Below are positions 10,347 to 23,900 of a stretch of 64,000 nt of DNA, in pieces. Below the pieces are notes generated by a model. The model did no database searches, had not been told where the DNA came from, and saw only the letters and a list, made by a program, of their open reading frames with translations. This DNA is from Piromyces finnis. Taxonomy: Eukaryota; Neocallimastigomycota; Neocallimastigomycetes; Neocallimastigales; Neocallimastigaceae. Each line of letters starts with the position of its first letter. The first letter of the stretch is position 1. The DNA is taken from contig MCFH01000001.1 in NCBI GenBank assembly GCA_002104945.1, forward strand, positions 620,001 to 684,000, in the 5' to 3' direction. The position numbers were made by a program, and so were the translations under genes.

Positions 10347-10495
10347 GGCACCAAGCATAAGCTTTATTATTATGTGTTATAAAAAATAAAAATAAAAATA
10401 AAAAAAATTAAAATAATAGGTTTAAATAAACATAAAAAAAATGAATAAAAATTGGGTATTCTAGTCATTTTAATTAAAGTAAGAGAGTCACTATT
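10347..10495 (-). repeat. LINE 3'-end sequence, copy B (truncated element)
   Basis: Homologous to 4818-4990 in the same orientation, including the GGCAYCAA start, the TTTATTATTA block, the A/T-rich spacer and the TTTAAATAAACA to AAAGTAAG core. No ORF of a second element follows, so this is the 3' end of a severely 5'-truncated copy lying directly upstream of the intact element. Confidence 0.75.
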
Positions 10496-11043
10496 ATTTA
10501 TTAACAGAATCAGTGGATAGGATCTCTGACATTAATATTCTATGATTTAATACTCGAATTTAAAATATAAATAAATAACACTTTCTATTATTTAATCCCC
10601 ATTATCATAATAGAAATTTACTTTTTTAAACAATCTTACTTATACACACGCCCACACCTTTAACACACATTCTTTAAAAAAAAAAAAAATTTTTTTTTTA
10701 ATTTTTTATTTTTTTTTTTAATTTTTTATTTTAAAGGCTTTTTTAATTTAAATTCTTTTTACACAAACATTGATTTTTCGTTTTTTTACTTTTTTTCTTC
10801 TATAAATTATCCATCTCATTTGATTAGATAATATTTTTTAAATACAATTAAATTATTTTAATTTATATTCTTCTTCAATTGAAAATAAAAAATTAAATTT
10901 CAAAATTTAATTTTGAATTAAAAAATATCAAAATAGTTCTATTTCAATATTCCTTATTATTTCTTCTTTTTGGTTAATTTTGTTATTTTTCATTAAAAAA
11001 AATGTTTTGCTTCGATATATATTATTTTTTTCGTTTAAGGAAT
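10496..11043. other. AT-rich 3' flank of LYS9
   Basis: No gene is supported. Long A and T runs (10675-10735) and general low complexity. It contains the 3' untranslated and termination region of the minus-strand LYS9 gene. Confidence 0.5.
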
Positions 11044-12922
11044 TTACCACTTTTCTTCAACCATGAAGATACCTTCATCAGCAAGAGTCTTTCTAATTGG
11101 TTCGTAGACATCCTTTTCCATTGGAGCAATAACACCACGACGAGTGATAACACCATCTAAAATTAATTGGACAGCAATACCACATGGAAGACCGACAGTA
11201 GTGGCCATAGCACTGTCACCACCAACAACACCAGTCCAGAAACCAGTGGAGCTAACATTGTTGCGGGAACCATCAGCTTCTTCAACTTCGAACTTGTGTT
11301 GAAGGACACATAAATCACGTTCGTTTGGACCGTATTGTAACTTTTGTTCTAAGGTAGCACATAAACAGTCAAGAGCGTTACCGTTTTGGACAACTGGGTT
11401 TTCAGAGAAGAGACCGAGCCAGTTGAAACCGTAGAGGATAGCGTCCTTGTTTTCACCAGATAAGTTGCACTTTTGAGTAACAGCTTGCTTTAAGGAAGCA
11501 GCATCAGTAGCTTCAATACCTAAGATCTTAGCAAGAGCAACGTTCCAGGTAATTGGAGCAGCATCCTTAGCAAGGTAGTCCTTTGGAGTGTCATCTAAGA
11601 AACCAACTTCAGCAAGAGCTTGAGCGAATTCTGGGAAACCTTGGTAACGAAGAGTACCTCTCATACAGTTCTTGGCTTCTGGGATGTGGTATCTTTCAAG
11701 GTAAGAAAGAGAATCACGGTTTGGATAACCGACGAAAGCGTAACCTGGGTAAATGATAACTGGCTTAGCGCTCTTCATTAAAGCACCGTTAACATTTTCG
11801 ATTTCAACAATCTTACCGTCCTTTAAGTATCTAGCGTTGTTTCTAAGAGCTAAAAGGACACCTCTGGCGGACCAGGAGAACTTGTAACCTAATGGGTTGT
11901 TAGAATCTTCTGGAACTGGGAGACCACCACACCATGAAGTGAAAGAGATAATCTTACCCTTTCTTTCGTGAACTTCGTTAATAACCTTAAGAGCGTAAAG
12001 GTGATCAACTCCTGGGTCAATACCGATTTCATTCATACAAGTAACACCAGCTTCCTTAGCACTATTATATAAATTAAATAAAAATTAATTAGCAATTTTC
12101 TTATTATTACTACATTTACTTTTTTTAATATTCTTTACTATTTAATTACTATTTATTGACTTACGCTTCATCCATTTCAGCCATAACTGGGGAGACGTAA
12201 CTGGTAGTACAGCAGTGCTTCTTGTTCTTGATACAGGACTTAATAACAATTGGGTGGTAAATGTATGGAATTAAGTTAATAACAATATCGTGCTTAGCAA
12301 CTTCAGCATCTAATTGAGCTTCGTTGGAAACATCAAGAGTGATTGGGGTAGCGTTTGGGTGACCATTGCAGAGAGCTTGAGACTTGGAGATGGTTCTGCA
12401 AGCTATTTATTTATATAAATTAAATTTTAAAAATTAAAATACATTTTCTCTTATAATTCTTTAAACTTTTTTTTCTTTTTACTTTTTTTAATACTTACCA
12501 ACAGTGATCTTGTTTTCTGGTCTTCTTAAAAGGTAGTTAAGACATGGACCAGCAACGAAACCGGAACCAATAAGAAGAATTTTCCTTTTTATTTTTATAA
12601 TTTATACACATTAAACATTTTTATATAAAATTAATACTCTTATAATAAATCTAAAATTTTACATTCAAAATTAAATTCCATAAAACATTGTTTAATCTTT
12701 TTTTTTTTTTCCTTTAAATCTCAACCTATTTAAATGCAATCAACCAAATTAATCTAAAAATCTTCCTTTTAATATTTTTTATACTCTCAACGCATGCATT
12801 TAAATACAATCAATTAAATTTATTTTCTTTAATATTATTTTTGGAAATAAAAACCCATCATTAAAAAAACTTTCTTTATTTTATGCTATTTTATTTTTGT
12901 ATATTTACTTTTCAGCAGCCAT
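11044..12922 (-). CDS. LYS9: saccharopine dehydrogenase (NADP+, L-glutamate-forming)
   Basis: Catalyses the penultimate step of fungal lysine synthesis: condensation of alpha-aminoadipate semialdehyde with glutamate to saccharopine. Exons on the minus strand are 12909-12922, 12499-12584, 12165-12402 and 11044-12061, joined at GT-AG sites; phases close to a 451-residue protein, as in yeast Lys9. The first exon is only 14 bases (MAAEK). A Rossmann dinucleotide-binding start, ILLIGSGFVAGP, lies at about residues 7-18. The core NEIGIDPGVDHLYALKVINE and the stretches SWCGGLPVPEDSNNPLGYKF and GTLRYQGFPEF are diagnostic of the family. The large third intron-free block covers the C-terminal substrate domain. 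Codon use is strongly biased (AAG, GGT, CCA), like PFL and the seryl-tRNA synthetase gene here, suggesting high expression. It faces away from the CFAP54-like gene across 1.7 kb. Confidence 0.96.
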
Positions 12923-13068
12923 TTTTTTTATGAATTGGTTAACAAATTTATTAAATTATAATTTGCTAATTGTGTAAAGAAAAAAAAAAAATTTTTTTGG
13001 GTGAAACAATCTTCTTTATATAGAATTTTTAACTATTACAAAAAATGATATAATAAAATATGCTATTG

Positions 13069-13120
13069 AAATTTATTATAAATTTATTATAAATTTATTA
13101 TAAATTATTATAAATTATTA
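13069..13120. repeat. tandem repeat, 11-base unit AAATTTATTAT
   Basis: Three perfect head-to-tail copies (13069-13101) followed by two copies shortened by one to two bases, about 150 bases upstream of LYS9. Confidence 0.8.
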
Positions 13121-14177
13121 TTCCTTTTCATATTATTATTTTTTTTTAAAAAAACTAAAATCATTATCCTTTTTAATAAATGATTCATTCATTTTTTAAT
13201 TATTAATTTATTTTCAATTGAAATATGTAATTATTATATGTATTTACAATATATTAATAATACATTTAACCAAAATATTTATTATCCATATATATTAATC
13301 ATATTCATATTTATATTATACAATACAATATTATATCAATGATAATTTAATAAAATATGTAAAATGATTGGTTATAACATATTTATATTAGATCTTGATA
13401 TTTAACAAAAAAAAAAAGGTTAAATAATGAAAAATTATGTTAATATATTATTGAATATACTTTAATATATGTCTGTTTTTTTTTGCTATTAAAAAAGAAG
13501 TAGCAGTTAAAAAATCATCAAATAAAAAAAAAGGAATAATAAGAAAAAGAAGGAAGCAAGCATATATCCGTAATAAATATAATTAATAATATTAATATAT
13601 ATTAGATATAAATATGAAATAAGAATAATTTTCATATGGAACAAAATGGTTTATCTTTATAAAAATAGATACCGAAATTCTTTACCTTGAAATTAAACTA
13701 AATAATATTTAACAATAATAATAATAAAAATATAATAGCATGGAAGGAAGGAAGGATGGTATATCTAGAATTATAATTTATGGTGGTGACATTGAGTGTG
13801 TTTTTTTTTTTAATTCAAATGATATTAATAATTAAGATATAGAAATTAAATATTAATATATGCTGGGATTAGGTTATTATTGGTGTTGTGTAATGGGTAT
13901 AGATGTTTGAGTGTGTGTAGGTGGTATACTATAAAAGTGAATGATGTAATAACAGAAATAAAAGTATTACTAAAGATCATTTTATAATAATTATTTAAAA
14001 TATCACATACTATTATCAATATCATAGAATCTTATTAATAATTATTTAATACTTTTTCATATTAACTAACAGTGAATTAAAAAAAAAAAAAAATTTTGAA
14101 GAAATGGTAGTTGTTTTTGCTCTAATAATTAGGGAATTCCAATTAATTCCTATTTAACTATTAATCCTTATTATAAT

Positions 14178-14224
14178 GAATGAATAGATGAATAGATGAA
14201 TGAATGAATGAATGAATGAATGAA
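14178..14224. repeat. TGAA tetranucleotide microsatellite
   Basis: Imperfect to perfect (TGAA)n with interspersed TAGA units, ending in about seven clean repeats. Intergenic. Confidence 0.8.
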
Positions 14225-14664
14225 TAAGGAATAAGGAAGAATGACCATACAATTATAATTATGAAAAATAAAAAAAAAAAAACGTTTTTTTATCCTCTTT
14301 TTCAACTCAAATTTAATCTTAAATTAAAAATTGTAATTTTTAATTAAAAAATAAAAAACAAAAACAAAATTAAAATTTAAAATTTAAATAGAATTAATTA
14401 AAATTGTTACAGTTAAATTTTATACTTTTTTAATTTACAAAAATAAAAAACATTTCATTGTAATACTACCAGAATAATTGTCTTTTTTTTTTGTGAACTT
14501 TAATAAAACGCTTGCAACTATTTAATATTCCACGAAAAGAAGAAAAGAAATTATAATTATAAAATAATTAAAAAAAATTTAAAGATGTTTATCTTTAGAA
14601 ATATATAATATATTATAAAATTGACAACATAGTAGCTATTTTTAATAAAAGAAAAACTTAAAAA

Positions 14665-14893
14665 ATGTTGAAGAATAAAGAAATATTAAGCGATGATAAG
14701 CTATTCGATATAAAGAAGCTGGATCAATTGGACCCAGAGTAATAAAAGAATATTTATATTTATACATTATTATATTTTCTTTTAATACTTTTGATTTTAA
14801 CTAACTTTAACTTATTTTTTGTATGCAATACTATTGATATTAATTATATATTTTTTTTTTATATATTTAAATATATTAATGGAATGATAATAT

Positions 14894-14926
<33 letters not shown>

Positions 14927-17900
14927 TAATATTATAATAATGTTGATTCTCACCGTCTTTTTTAATAATATAAGAAAATTAAAAGCATGGTACAAGAGTT
15001 ACTTAACTTATGTAATAAATCAATATTTTGCTTATAAATCATCAAGTCCAGCGAAAAAAACAAATTCTAGGAAAAAATTAGTACTATCTAATTTTGAGAA
15101 TTTATTAAAAAATTTCATATTTAGACTAGAAAAGAAGTTTGCAATTGATCAATTAATATATTTAATAGAATTATTTATTAAAGATATAGAATTTATTAAT
15201 TATTCAAGAAGCATGCTATTTAGTCCGTTAGATCAAATATATGAAAGTATAGATGAAAAAACAGAAGAGTTGAAATTACTCTATGAACGTGTAAAAATGT
15301 CTGAAATATATATAAAATATTATAATATATTTAAAAATAATTCTCTTCAAGTAGAAACCTTTTATAATATTGTTGAAAGGGGTAACACAATGAATAATTT
15401 ATTAGATGAATTAACATCAAAAGTCAAAACTTATATTGATAATAAGGAATCGAAAGAAAAAATTTTTTTATCTGTGTTGAGAATTAAGCAAATCAATGAT
15501 AGTTTAAGAAATTCTTTCAATGACAAAGTAATTACCAATAAGAAAAAATAGTTTATTATATTCTATTTTATTTATAGAGTTTTACTTTTTATACCATTTT
15601 TATTAATAATAATTATAACGATTTTTTATAAAATTACTAATATATAATTCCTATGTATATATTCATATTATTTAAAATACTATATTATTGACAATTATAA
15701 AACTTTTATATAATCCTCACAATTTAATCAAAAAAATTATATAAATATAAAATAATTATAAATCCTAAATCATTAATAATATTATTTGCAATACATTGAT
15801 ATATATAAATGAAATAAAATAATATATTCATGTAAATATAGATTATAACAAATTCAAAGTGGATTTTAAAAGTTTTAGTTAAATATTTATATTCTGACTC
15901 TCTTTGGTTTCAGAAATTTTTATTTGAATGTATGTACAGCACTTATAAATTATATTGCGAAAAATATAACAATATTATCTTAATGGATACCTTAAACAAA
16001 GAAAATTTCAATGATAGCGTTCATTTAAAAAGTGTGGATGAAAAGGATCAAGATGTAATAATCAATAAAAGAAATATTTTAAAAGAATTAGGAGATCATA
16101 TAATATCGGTTTTAAAATATTATAAAAAACAATATAGCGAAACATTAAATCAAGATTTAAAGATTTTATATTCAAAATACATTAGCTGGTATAAAATATT
16201 TTTATTTGTTCAACAAATGAAACTTGTTTATAATGGTTTGCCTTTTTCATATGAAAATAATGAATTCGGTAATGATCTTCCAGGAGAATTTAAATTAGTT
16301 TATGAAGATGTAGTAATTAATAAACATGAAAATTTAGATAGAAATATAATACAAATAAATAGTAATAAAAAATCTGAAAATGATGATTTTATTATGTTAT
16401 GGAGTAAAAGTTTTGAAATTGAAAATAGAGAGTTAATCGAAAAAAGAAAAGATCCTAATAATTTTTTCTATAATGATGATTGTTCTGTATTCTTAATGAA
16501 AACTATGGAAGTTGAGTTTAAGGAAGATGATTTAGAAAACGTAGAAGAAATAATTGATTATGATGATGATGATAAAGAAGAAGAAAGAGGTAGAAGTAAG
16601 AATAAAAAATCGAAAAGTCACAAAAAAAGCAGTAAAAGTAAAAGCAGAAGTAGGAGTAAGAGTAAAAGCCATAATGGAAGTAAGAGTCGAAGTAGAAGCG
16701 CTAGTCGTAATAAAAATGAAAAAAGAAAATCAAAGAATGAGAGTAAAAATAAAAATAAAAGATTATCAAAAAGATTTGAATATATAAGAAATAGGGAACC
16801 TTTACCATCCGAAAAGAAATTAAATGAAATTGCATACTCAGTATTAAAAGTATTAAAGTTTTGGACATCTGATAAAAACAGATTATTTGTACTTTTAAAA
16901 TCTTTACCAAATCTTGCTGATGTAAATTTAAATTATAGAATGGATTATAAGAATCATGAAACAATGACATCCTATGGTTATAGTATTCTTGCTGTAATTT
17001 ATATAGCATTAGATTTGATTACATTACAAGAAGGATGCACGGTGACAAATGAAAGAATAGATACATTGAGAGAAAGCTCCCGTGTTATTCTATGTCCTTG
17101 TTTTGAATTTTTAGATGACTTAACTATTGTTCAAAACATTATTAATAAAGGAATTCCCATTAAATACATTATTATTTTATGGCAAATTCTTTTCCAATTA
17201 ATGGAATGGAATTTATTTTTAAAAATTTCTCAAGTTTTGCAAAAATATTATGAAAATAACGATGATGAATTTAAGAATTTCTTTTATTGCGAATGGAGCA
17301 TTTACGTTAATATTTGCCTATTCTTCTCTGATATAAATAAAAAAGATGATTCGGCTAAAGTTGATGAAGGTATTAATGATTCATTTAGGAAAAAAATTAA
17401 TGAATTCCGTAAAAATAATAATGACGATCTTAGTAATAAACAAGTATATGGAAAAACAATTATTGAAAATACCTATAGTATTGATTTATATGAAAAATTA
17501 AGTGAAACTAATACAGAAGAAATTGAAAAAATTAAAACCAACTTAAAATTCGGAGTATATTCCTTGTATAAATACTTAATATTTTCAATAGAAAATAAAA
17601 TGGGATGCATTTCAAATATTAATTACTTTTTTAGAATAATTTGGAGGTATTGCCTGAGATTGTATCCAGAAAAAAAGGATTATAATTGCATTACGACCAA
17701 AAATTCAATTGTTATTGTCAAAACAATAATTATATGCCTTTCCTTATATAATAATTTTTTTACAAATTATGTTAACCCAATTTTGTATAGTAGTATTATT
17801 CAACAATATATTCTAATTTTATTAAATAATAACTATGATTACGATTGTTCAAAATTTATTGATATTATTAATAATGTTATTGAGCGTGTGAATACTAGTT

Positions 17901-20900
17901 TGTATAGTGCTAGAGGAACATCCCATAAATACTATTCCTTATCTTATAATCCATCTATATTTGGTAAACAATTTGAATATATGATTTCTGATACTCCTAA
18001 ATCTTCAAAGAAAAAAGAAATTATTCACTCTTTAATTCATAAAAAATATGTTCTTTATGGGTTAATATTTCGTATCATCATCATTCAAAAGTTTAAAGAA
18101 TATATTAAGGAGAAAGAAAGAAAGGAAAAAGAATATTTATCATTATATAAGAAAAAATTAACTTCCTATCCGGAATTTATGACCAAACCCACTAATGAGA
18201 TATTAGAAACATATTGTGGAAAAAATAATTATTTAAAAAGTTTATTTAATTTACAATTTGCTATCGTTATGAAGGATCTTCCTAAAAATACAAAAAATGA
18301 AATTATTCAAGATGCTTTTAATTACATTAAATTAACGTTTAAAGAAGAAAGTATGCTAGTTCATCATTTATACTTAGAAAATGTAAACAATAATAGTAAT
18401 AATATTGTTAATGAAAATATATGTCCTCCACCCATTTGTATCAAAAGGAGTAATGCTTCTTTAGTATTTAGACCTCTTCCACCAAAAAATACAAAACCAT
18501 ACTACTATAAAATATTTTGTAAGGAAAATAATATTGGTATTGTAACTATGAGTGATTCCATTTATCAAGGAACAGATGAATTCGTAATCAATAGAGGTGA
18601 TGAAACAGAAATTATTATTAGTGGATTAAAAGAAAATTCAAAATATATTGTTGCTGTTGCAGCCTATGATAAAAATAAAAATTTATTGTGTGGAAGAATT
18701 GGTGCTCAAAGCATGCCTCTATTAGTAGCATTACCATTACCAATTTTGATTCATGTAAGTTATTTAGGACAATTTGCATGCATTGAAGAAATATCCGAAT
18801 TTATTAAACCTATTAAAGATATACTCTTTAATTATTTCATTGAAAGTGTATGTGATGAATATGAATTAACACATACATTTGTAAAAGAGCCCTATTGGAT
18901 AAAAAAGGTAATATATTAATAGTTATTTTTGATGATTATTTAAATAGTTATCTATAATTGATTACTCCTATAAATAACTTTATCCTATTTACAATAACTT
19001 GAAATTGATTATACATTTAAATAACCTTTTTATTTATTTATTTATCCTACCTGTTTTCTTAAGAATTCTTCCTATGTTATAAATAATAATCATATAGCCT
19101 ATTCGACCGAATCTTTAATTAAAAATTTTATTTCAATATTGATGTTTTCAACTTTAAAATTAAGTGAAAAACTAGATAAGGAAGAGGATCATAATAGTGT
19201 CAATGAAGTTAATGCAAGTAAATGGTGGATAAGCAAAAAGTTAAAATTATGTCAAAAGTTTTTAATTTGCATGAATTTAGCTGATTATATTAATAATGAT
19301 TATTACTTGATTACATCAATGATTTATTGTTATCATACTGTAGTACCCTTTTTATCTTTTGATAACCCACCAGAATTTGTTATTCATATTTTAATGAAAT
19401 GTCATGCTGTATTTATGAAACGTGATTCTTTTGAAAAAAGCACCATTCAAAATATTTATGAACATTATTTTACCTCTTTAACTCATATATTAGCATCCTT
19501 TTTAAATCGCTGGGGTGTAAAAGATGAATTGAATATAATTTGTAAAAATACTTTACAATTAATTCATTCCTTTTCTCCTAGAAGTGACCGATTGGTTCTT
19601 TCTAATACACTTATTGATCACTTTTGGGGTTCAACCCTGGATAAGTTTAAAAAGACTCGTCTTCAAAATAAGAAATGCTCAGGCCAAGCGGACTTTTTAT
19701 ATTTTTCAGCAAGTTCTATCTATTCAAATAATAAATTAATAGAAAAGACCAATGCTATAATATATTTAGCTGACTATATTGATTATCTACTACAAATTAA
19801 TGATCTTGGTATAGCAAATGAAAAAAAACAAGAGAATTATTCTACAATGGCTGATATCGAATACGGTATTCATACCTACTCTCTTGAAACTATGTATAAT
19901 GAAATTAATAAATATAGAAAATCAAAAAGGTATATGGAAATGGCTTACAAGTTATTATCAGTGGCATTTAATAGGAAAGAGTATGAATTTATTTATAGAG
20001 TATATTACGAAATTTTAGAATGGATCAACAAAAGAAATTATTTCATTTTGAATACCGATAATATGAATAGCGAAGAAATCAAAAAAAATCTTAAAAAAAA
20101 TAAATTTAGTCCGCATTCCATTTTTAAGCCAAAATTAGATGAAAAAACAAAAAAGAAGAGAAAAAAGTATAAAAGATCAAAGTCAGGAGACTCTAGAAGT
20201 TCATCTACCGATAGAAGATCCGTAGTATCGGAAGGTAAAAATGATAATGAAAATACTAATGTACAGAAGAAAAAGAGTAGCAGTACCAAAAACAAAGGAA
20301 AAACTACAAAGAAAACCAAATCAAAAAATTATACACATCAAAGAAGTTTATCCTTTGATGACAAATGGAACAAGTATGTCAGTGAACAAAGATCTCAATC
20401 TTTCCATAAGAAAGAAATAAATAGAATGCGCTCTCATAGTCAAGAAATTCGATACAGTGGTGGTCGGAATAGTGAAGAAAAAACAAATAATGAAGATAGA
20501 AGTGAATTTGAAAAACTATTAGCTGAAAAGGAAAAACAAAATAAAGCATTAAATATAATAGCAAATAAGGTTGGATTTTTCTGGAGAAGAAGAAGATATA
20601 AAAATAAGCTCTATGAAATTGTTAATAATGAAAATTTTTATTTATGTATGATACATTATATTAATTCTATGACTATTTCAAAAATAATAGAAAAAGATAT
20701 TATTAGTAATGAAATAAAAGCACCTACACTTGGTGTAGATGAATTTTATATTGATGTCAATTATTATTTCAATGTAGAACAAAATAATAACAATGGTGAT
20801 CAAGAAGATGCAGATACAGATGCAAAAGATAGCACAAATAAATATAATATTGATGTTGAAAAATATATTACTGAACAATTAGAAAGTTATATAAGAAGTA

Positions 20901-23900
20901 TGGTTGATGCTTCTCGTTCTCATAACTGGAATTTATTATTAAGTTGTTTCCATCAACTTTGGAATTTCGTTGGTGATATGAGGAAATTAGAACTTATCAA
21001 CAAGAAATATTGGAAATCCGAAATTTGGAAACCATTTTATATTGTGTCTATGGAACTACTCGACTTTTTAATAACTCACTGTAGTAATGATGAACGGTTT
21101 AACAGATCCATTGATATCCTTGATTTAATTAAATGCGACAAAAAAAGAATATATTATTATTATTATGTCAATCGTTGGGGATATAAATCGGATATAGCTA
21201 TTAATGTTAAATTAATTATTAAATTCTTCGTAGATACAATGAAATATCTTTTTTATAGTGAAAAGTATTCAAAGGTTATATCCTTCGGTATTCTAGTTAA
21301 TAATTATTTTAATAATACTCTCACAGAAATTTTTTCAACGGTCATGATTGAAGCAAAAATGCAATTTAATTTAAAACATTCTAATTCCCCAATTACCCTA
21401 CCAGACATTTATGAAAATACCCAAATTCCAAATGATTTAAAATCACTTGGATATCTTGTCATTAGTTATAAGGCTGATTTTATTAATTATATTGTTGCAA
21501 AATACACAATAAATAATCCAAATTCCGGTAATTTAGCATCCCTTTTACGAAAAGCAATATTAAATTATGAGGAATTGATAAAGATATCAAAAGAAAAGGA
21601 TGATTTATTTGTCACTGCCATTGCCTATTCAGAACTAGGTGATCTTTTATACGAAAGTGGGGATGTTGAATCTGCTGGTCTTTTCTGGTCTAAATCAATT
21701 GATACTATTTTTAAAAAAAGAATGGTTATTGCTTCTATTATTGAACTTTATAATGAAATAAAAGATTTCAATACAACTACGGTTATTAAAATGTTTAATA
21801 ATTCTGTTTATACAGTTATTTTAATCGGACTTCAATTAGCTAAATTAGCCGCGTATTGCTTTTCATCAAATTTAAATACTAAACTTAATCTATCATTGTG
21901 TGCTTCCTTTTTCCTTTCGAAAGCCATGTATTCCTATATTAATGAACCACATACGCCTAATCAATTTATTTATGTTTCCTCAAAAGCTGTCGTTATTATA
22001 AATATTATATCTGAATTTTTTAAAGATCAGAGTGCTGTTATTTTGAAAATTTTAGAATTCCTTATTATAGAATTGGTCAATAATGATTATTTAGGTTTGG
22101 CCTTACCACTATTAGCCATGCAATTAATTATCATAGTAAATAATAATAAAAGTATAAGAGAAGTGATTTTTGCCAAGTTAAAATATGCAAAAATTTTAAT
22201 AAAATGTGGTTTTATATCGGAAGGTCTTAACTATCTAAATAACGTCTATTCTGGAAAAGGTATCTTTGATGTTAATCCTTTAACAAGTTTTACCACCACC
22301 ACTGCTACCAGTCTTAATGGTAATAACAATATTGGTGCTTGTAATACCTCAACCTATAACAACAATAATAACAACAGCAGCAATATTATTAATGTCAGTT
22401 ATAATAATATGGAAGAATTATATGAAACAAATAATTTAAATTGCATTAAACAATTATTATATACTAAATACTATGACCGATTAGTTGCTCAATATGGAAG
22501 AATGATGACTAAGGTTATTGATTTTGAAAGAATTTCTTTGGTTATTGAAATATTTTCTCTCTACCATGGTAATTTTGTTTATTATGATCCAATAAAAGGA
22601 ATGAATGATAATACTATTAATGAAAGCAATAACAAATCATTTGATATTAAAGTTATGAAACAGCATATTTATGAAGATATTTTGGGTGTTAATATTAAAG
22701 GAGAAAAGAATAATAAAAACATTACCCAAAAATTAAAGAGAGATCAATATTCATTAGAGGTTTCTAAAAAAAGTAGAAGTAAAAGTATGTCTTATAATAC
22801 TTCCATTAAAAAACAAGAAGAGGCAAGCAATAGTAATGAAAATGAAAATGGATCTAATATTATTGATTTAGAAAAGAATAAAAGTAATGGCCAATCTATT
22901 TTAACAGAAGAAGAAATAGATAGCTTAAATAATAATAATAATAATAGTCAATCTAGATTTAATAGTTCCTTAACAATTAACACAACGGACTATTGCATTA
23001 ATTCTGAAGGTGATAGTGATCACATGAATAAGTATTATTGTGAGAAAATGGAACGTATTAATCTTTTGAAAAATGTTGAAGAAACGATTTATCGGTATAT
23101 TACAGAAGTATACAATGAAACAAAAATGGATGATAAGCCATATCGTCCATTCCAAATTAATTTCTTCTGCTTATGTATCCTTAAATTGGTTAAAATTTAT
23201 GAATTACTGGATAAAAATAAGAGAGCGGTGTCCCTTTTATTATCTCTAAATAGTTTTATTAACAAAAAAGTAAATGATATTTCAGAATATTTAGATTCCA
23301 TTGTTATCGATGCTAATGCTACCACTAAAGAAACAATTGATAATCTTATCGATAAAAAAGTTTATGAAGAAAAACTTGTCACAGAATTTCTTTCTGAATC
23401 TGAACTATGGCTAGAAGTAAAGAAAAGGACAGCATTAAATGCCTTAGCTATATGCGATTATAATTACGCTATACTAACTTCAAAAAGTGGATTGAAAGAT
23501 GCAGCTGCATGTAAATCATCTAATTTCAAAATAGAATTTTTAAAGATTATTATTTGCTCCAAAATTCGTTTACATAGTAATGGTGTAAAAAAGTATGTTG
23601 GAAAATTTGAAGAAATCCTTCGATCTCCAAATCTGACCTTAAAATCAAAGTTCTTAGGAAATATCTTTTTCTTTGATATTACTTCTGTTCTAAATATTTC
23701 TACCTACGATGAAATGTTAAGTCAACGTGAAATGTGTGAAAATTACTTTTATGATTTAATAATTCCCCAAGCATTAACATTAGATAATGTTAATAAATTA
23801 ACTAAATATAGTCCTTTTTACACTGATTACGTGATTTACCTTTATCAACAAGCAACACTTTACAAGTCAATTCATAAATACGATTTAAGTTTGAAATGTA

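Larger units (their letters stand above)
12923..14664. other. intergenic region between divergent LYS9 and CFAP54-like genes
   Basis: No gene seen. It should hold both promoters. It contains a tandem 11-base repeat AAATTTATTAT (13069-13101, three units, then two shorter units to 13120), a GGAA-rich stretch near 13740-13757, and a TGAA tetranucleotide run near 14178-14224. Otherwise A/T homopolymers. Confidence 0.5.

Noticed and set aside
4818-10495. Interpretation of the flanking homologous segments as LTRs of an LTR retrotransposon
   Set aside because: The ORF encodes an APE-type endonuclease and LINE-type reverse transcriptase with no integrase or protease, and the repeat coincides with a 3' UTR plus poly(A)-like tail, so a non-LTR element with an adjacent truncated copy fits better.
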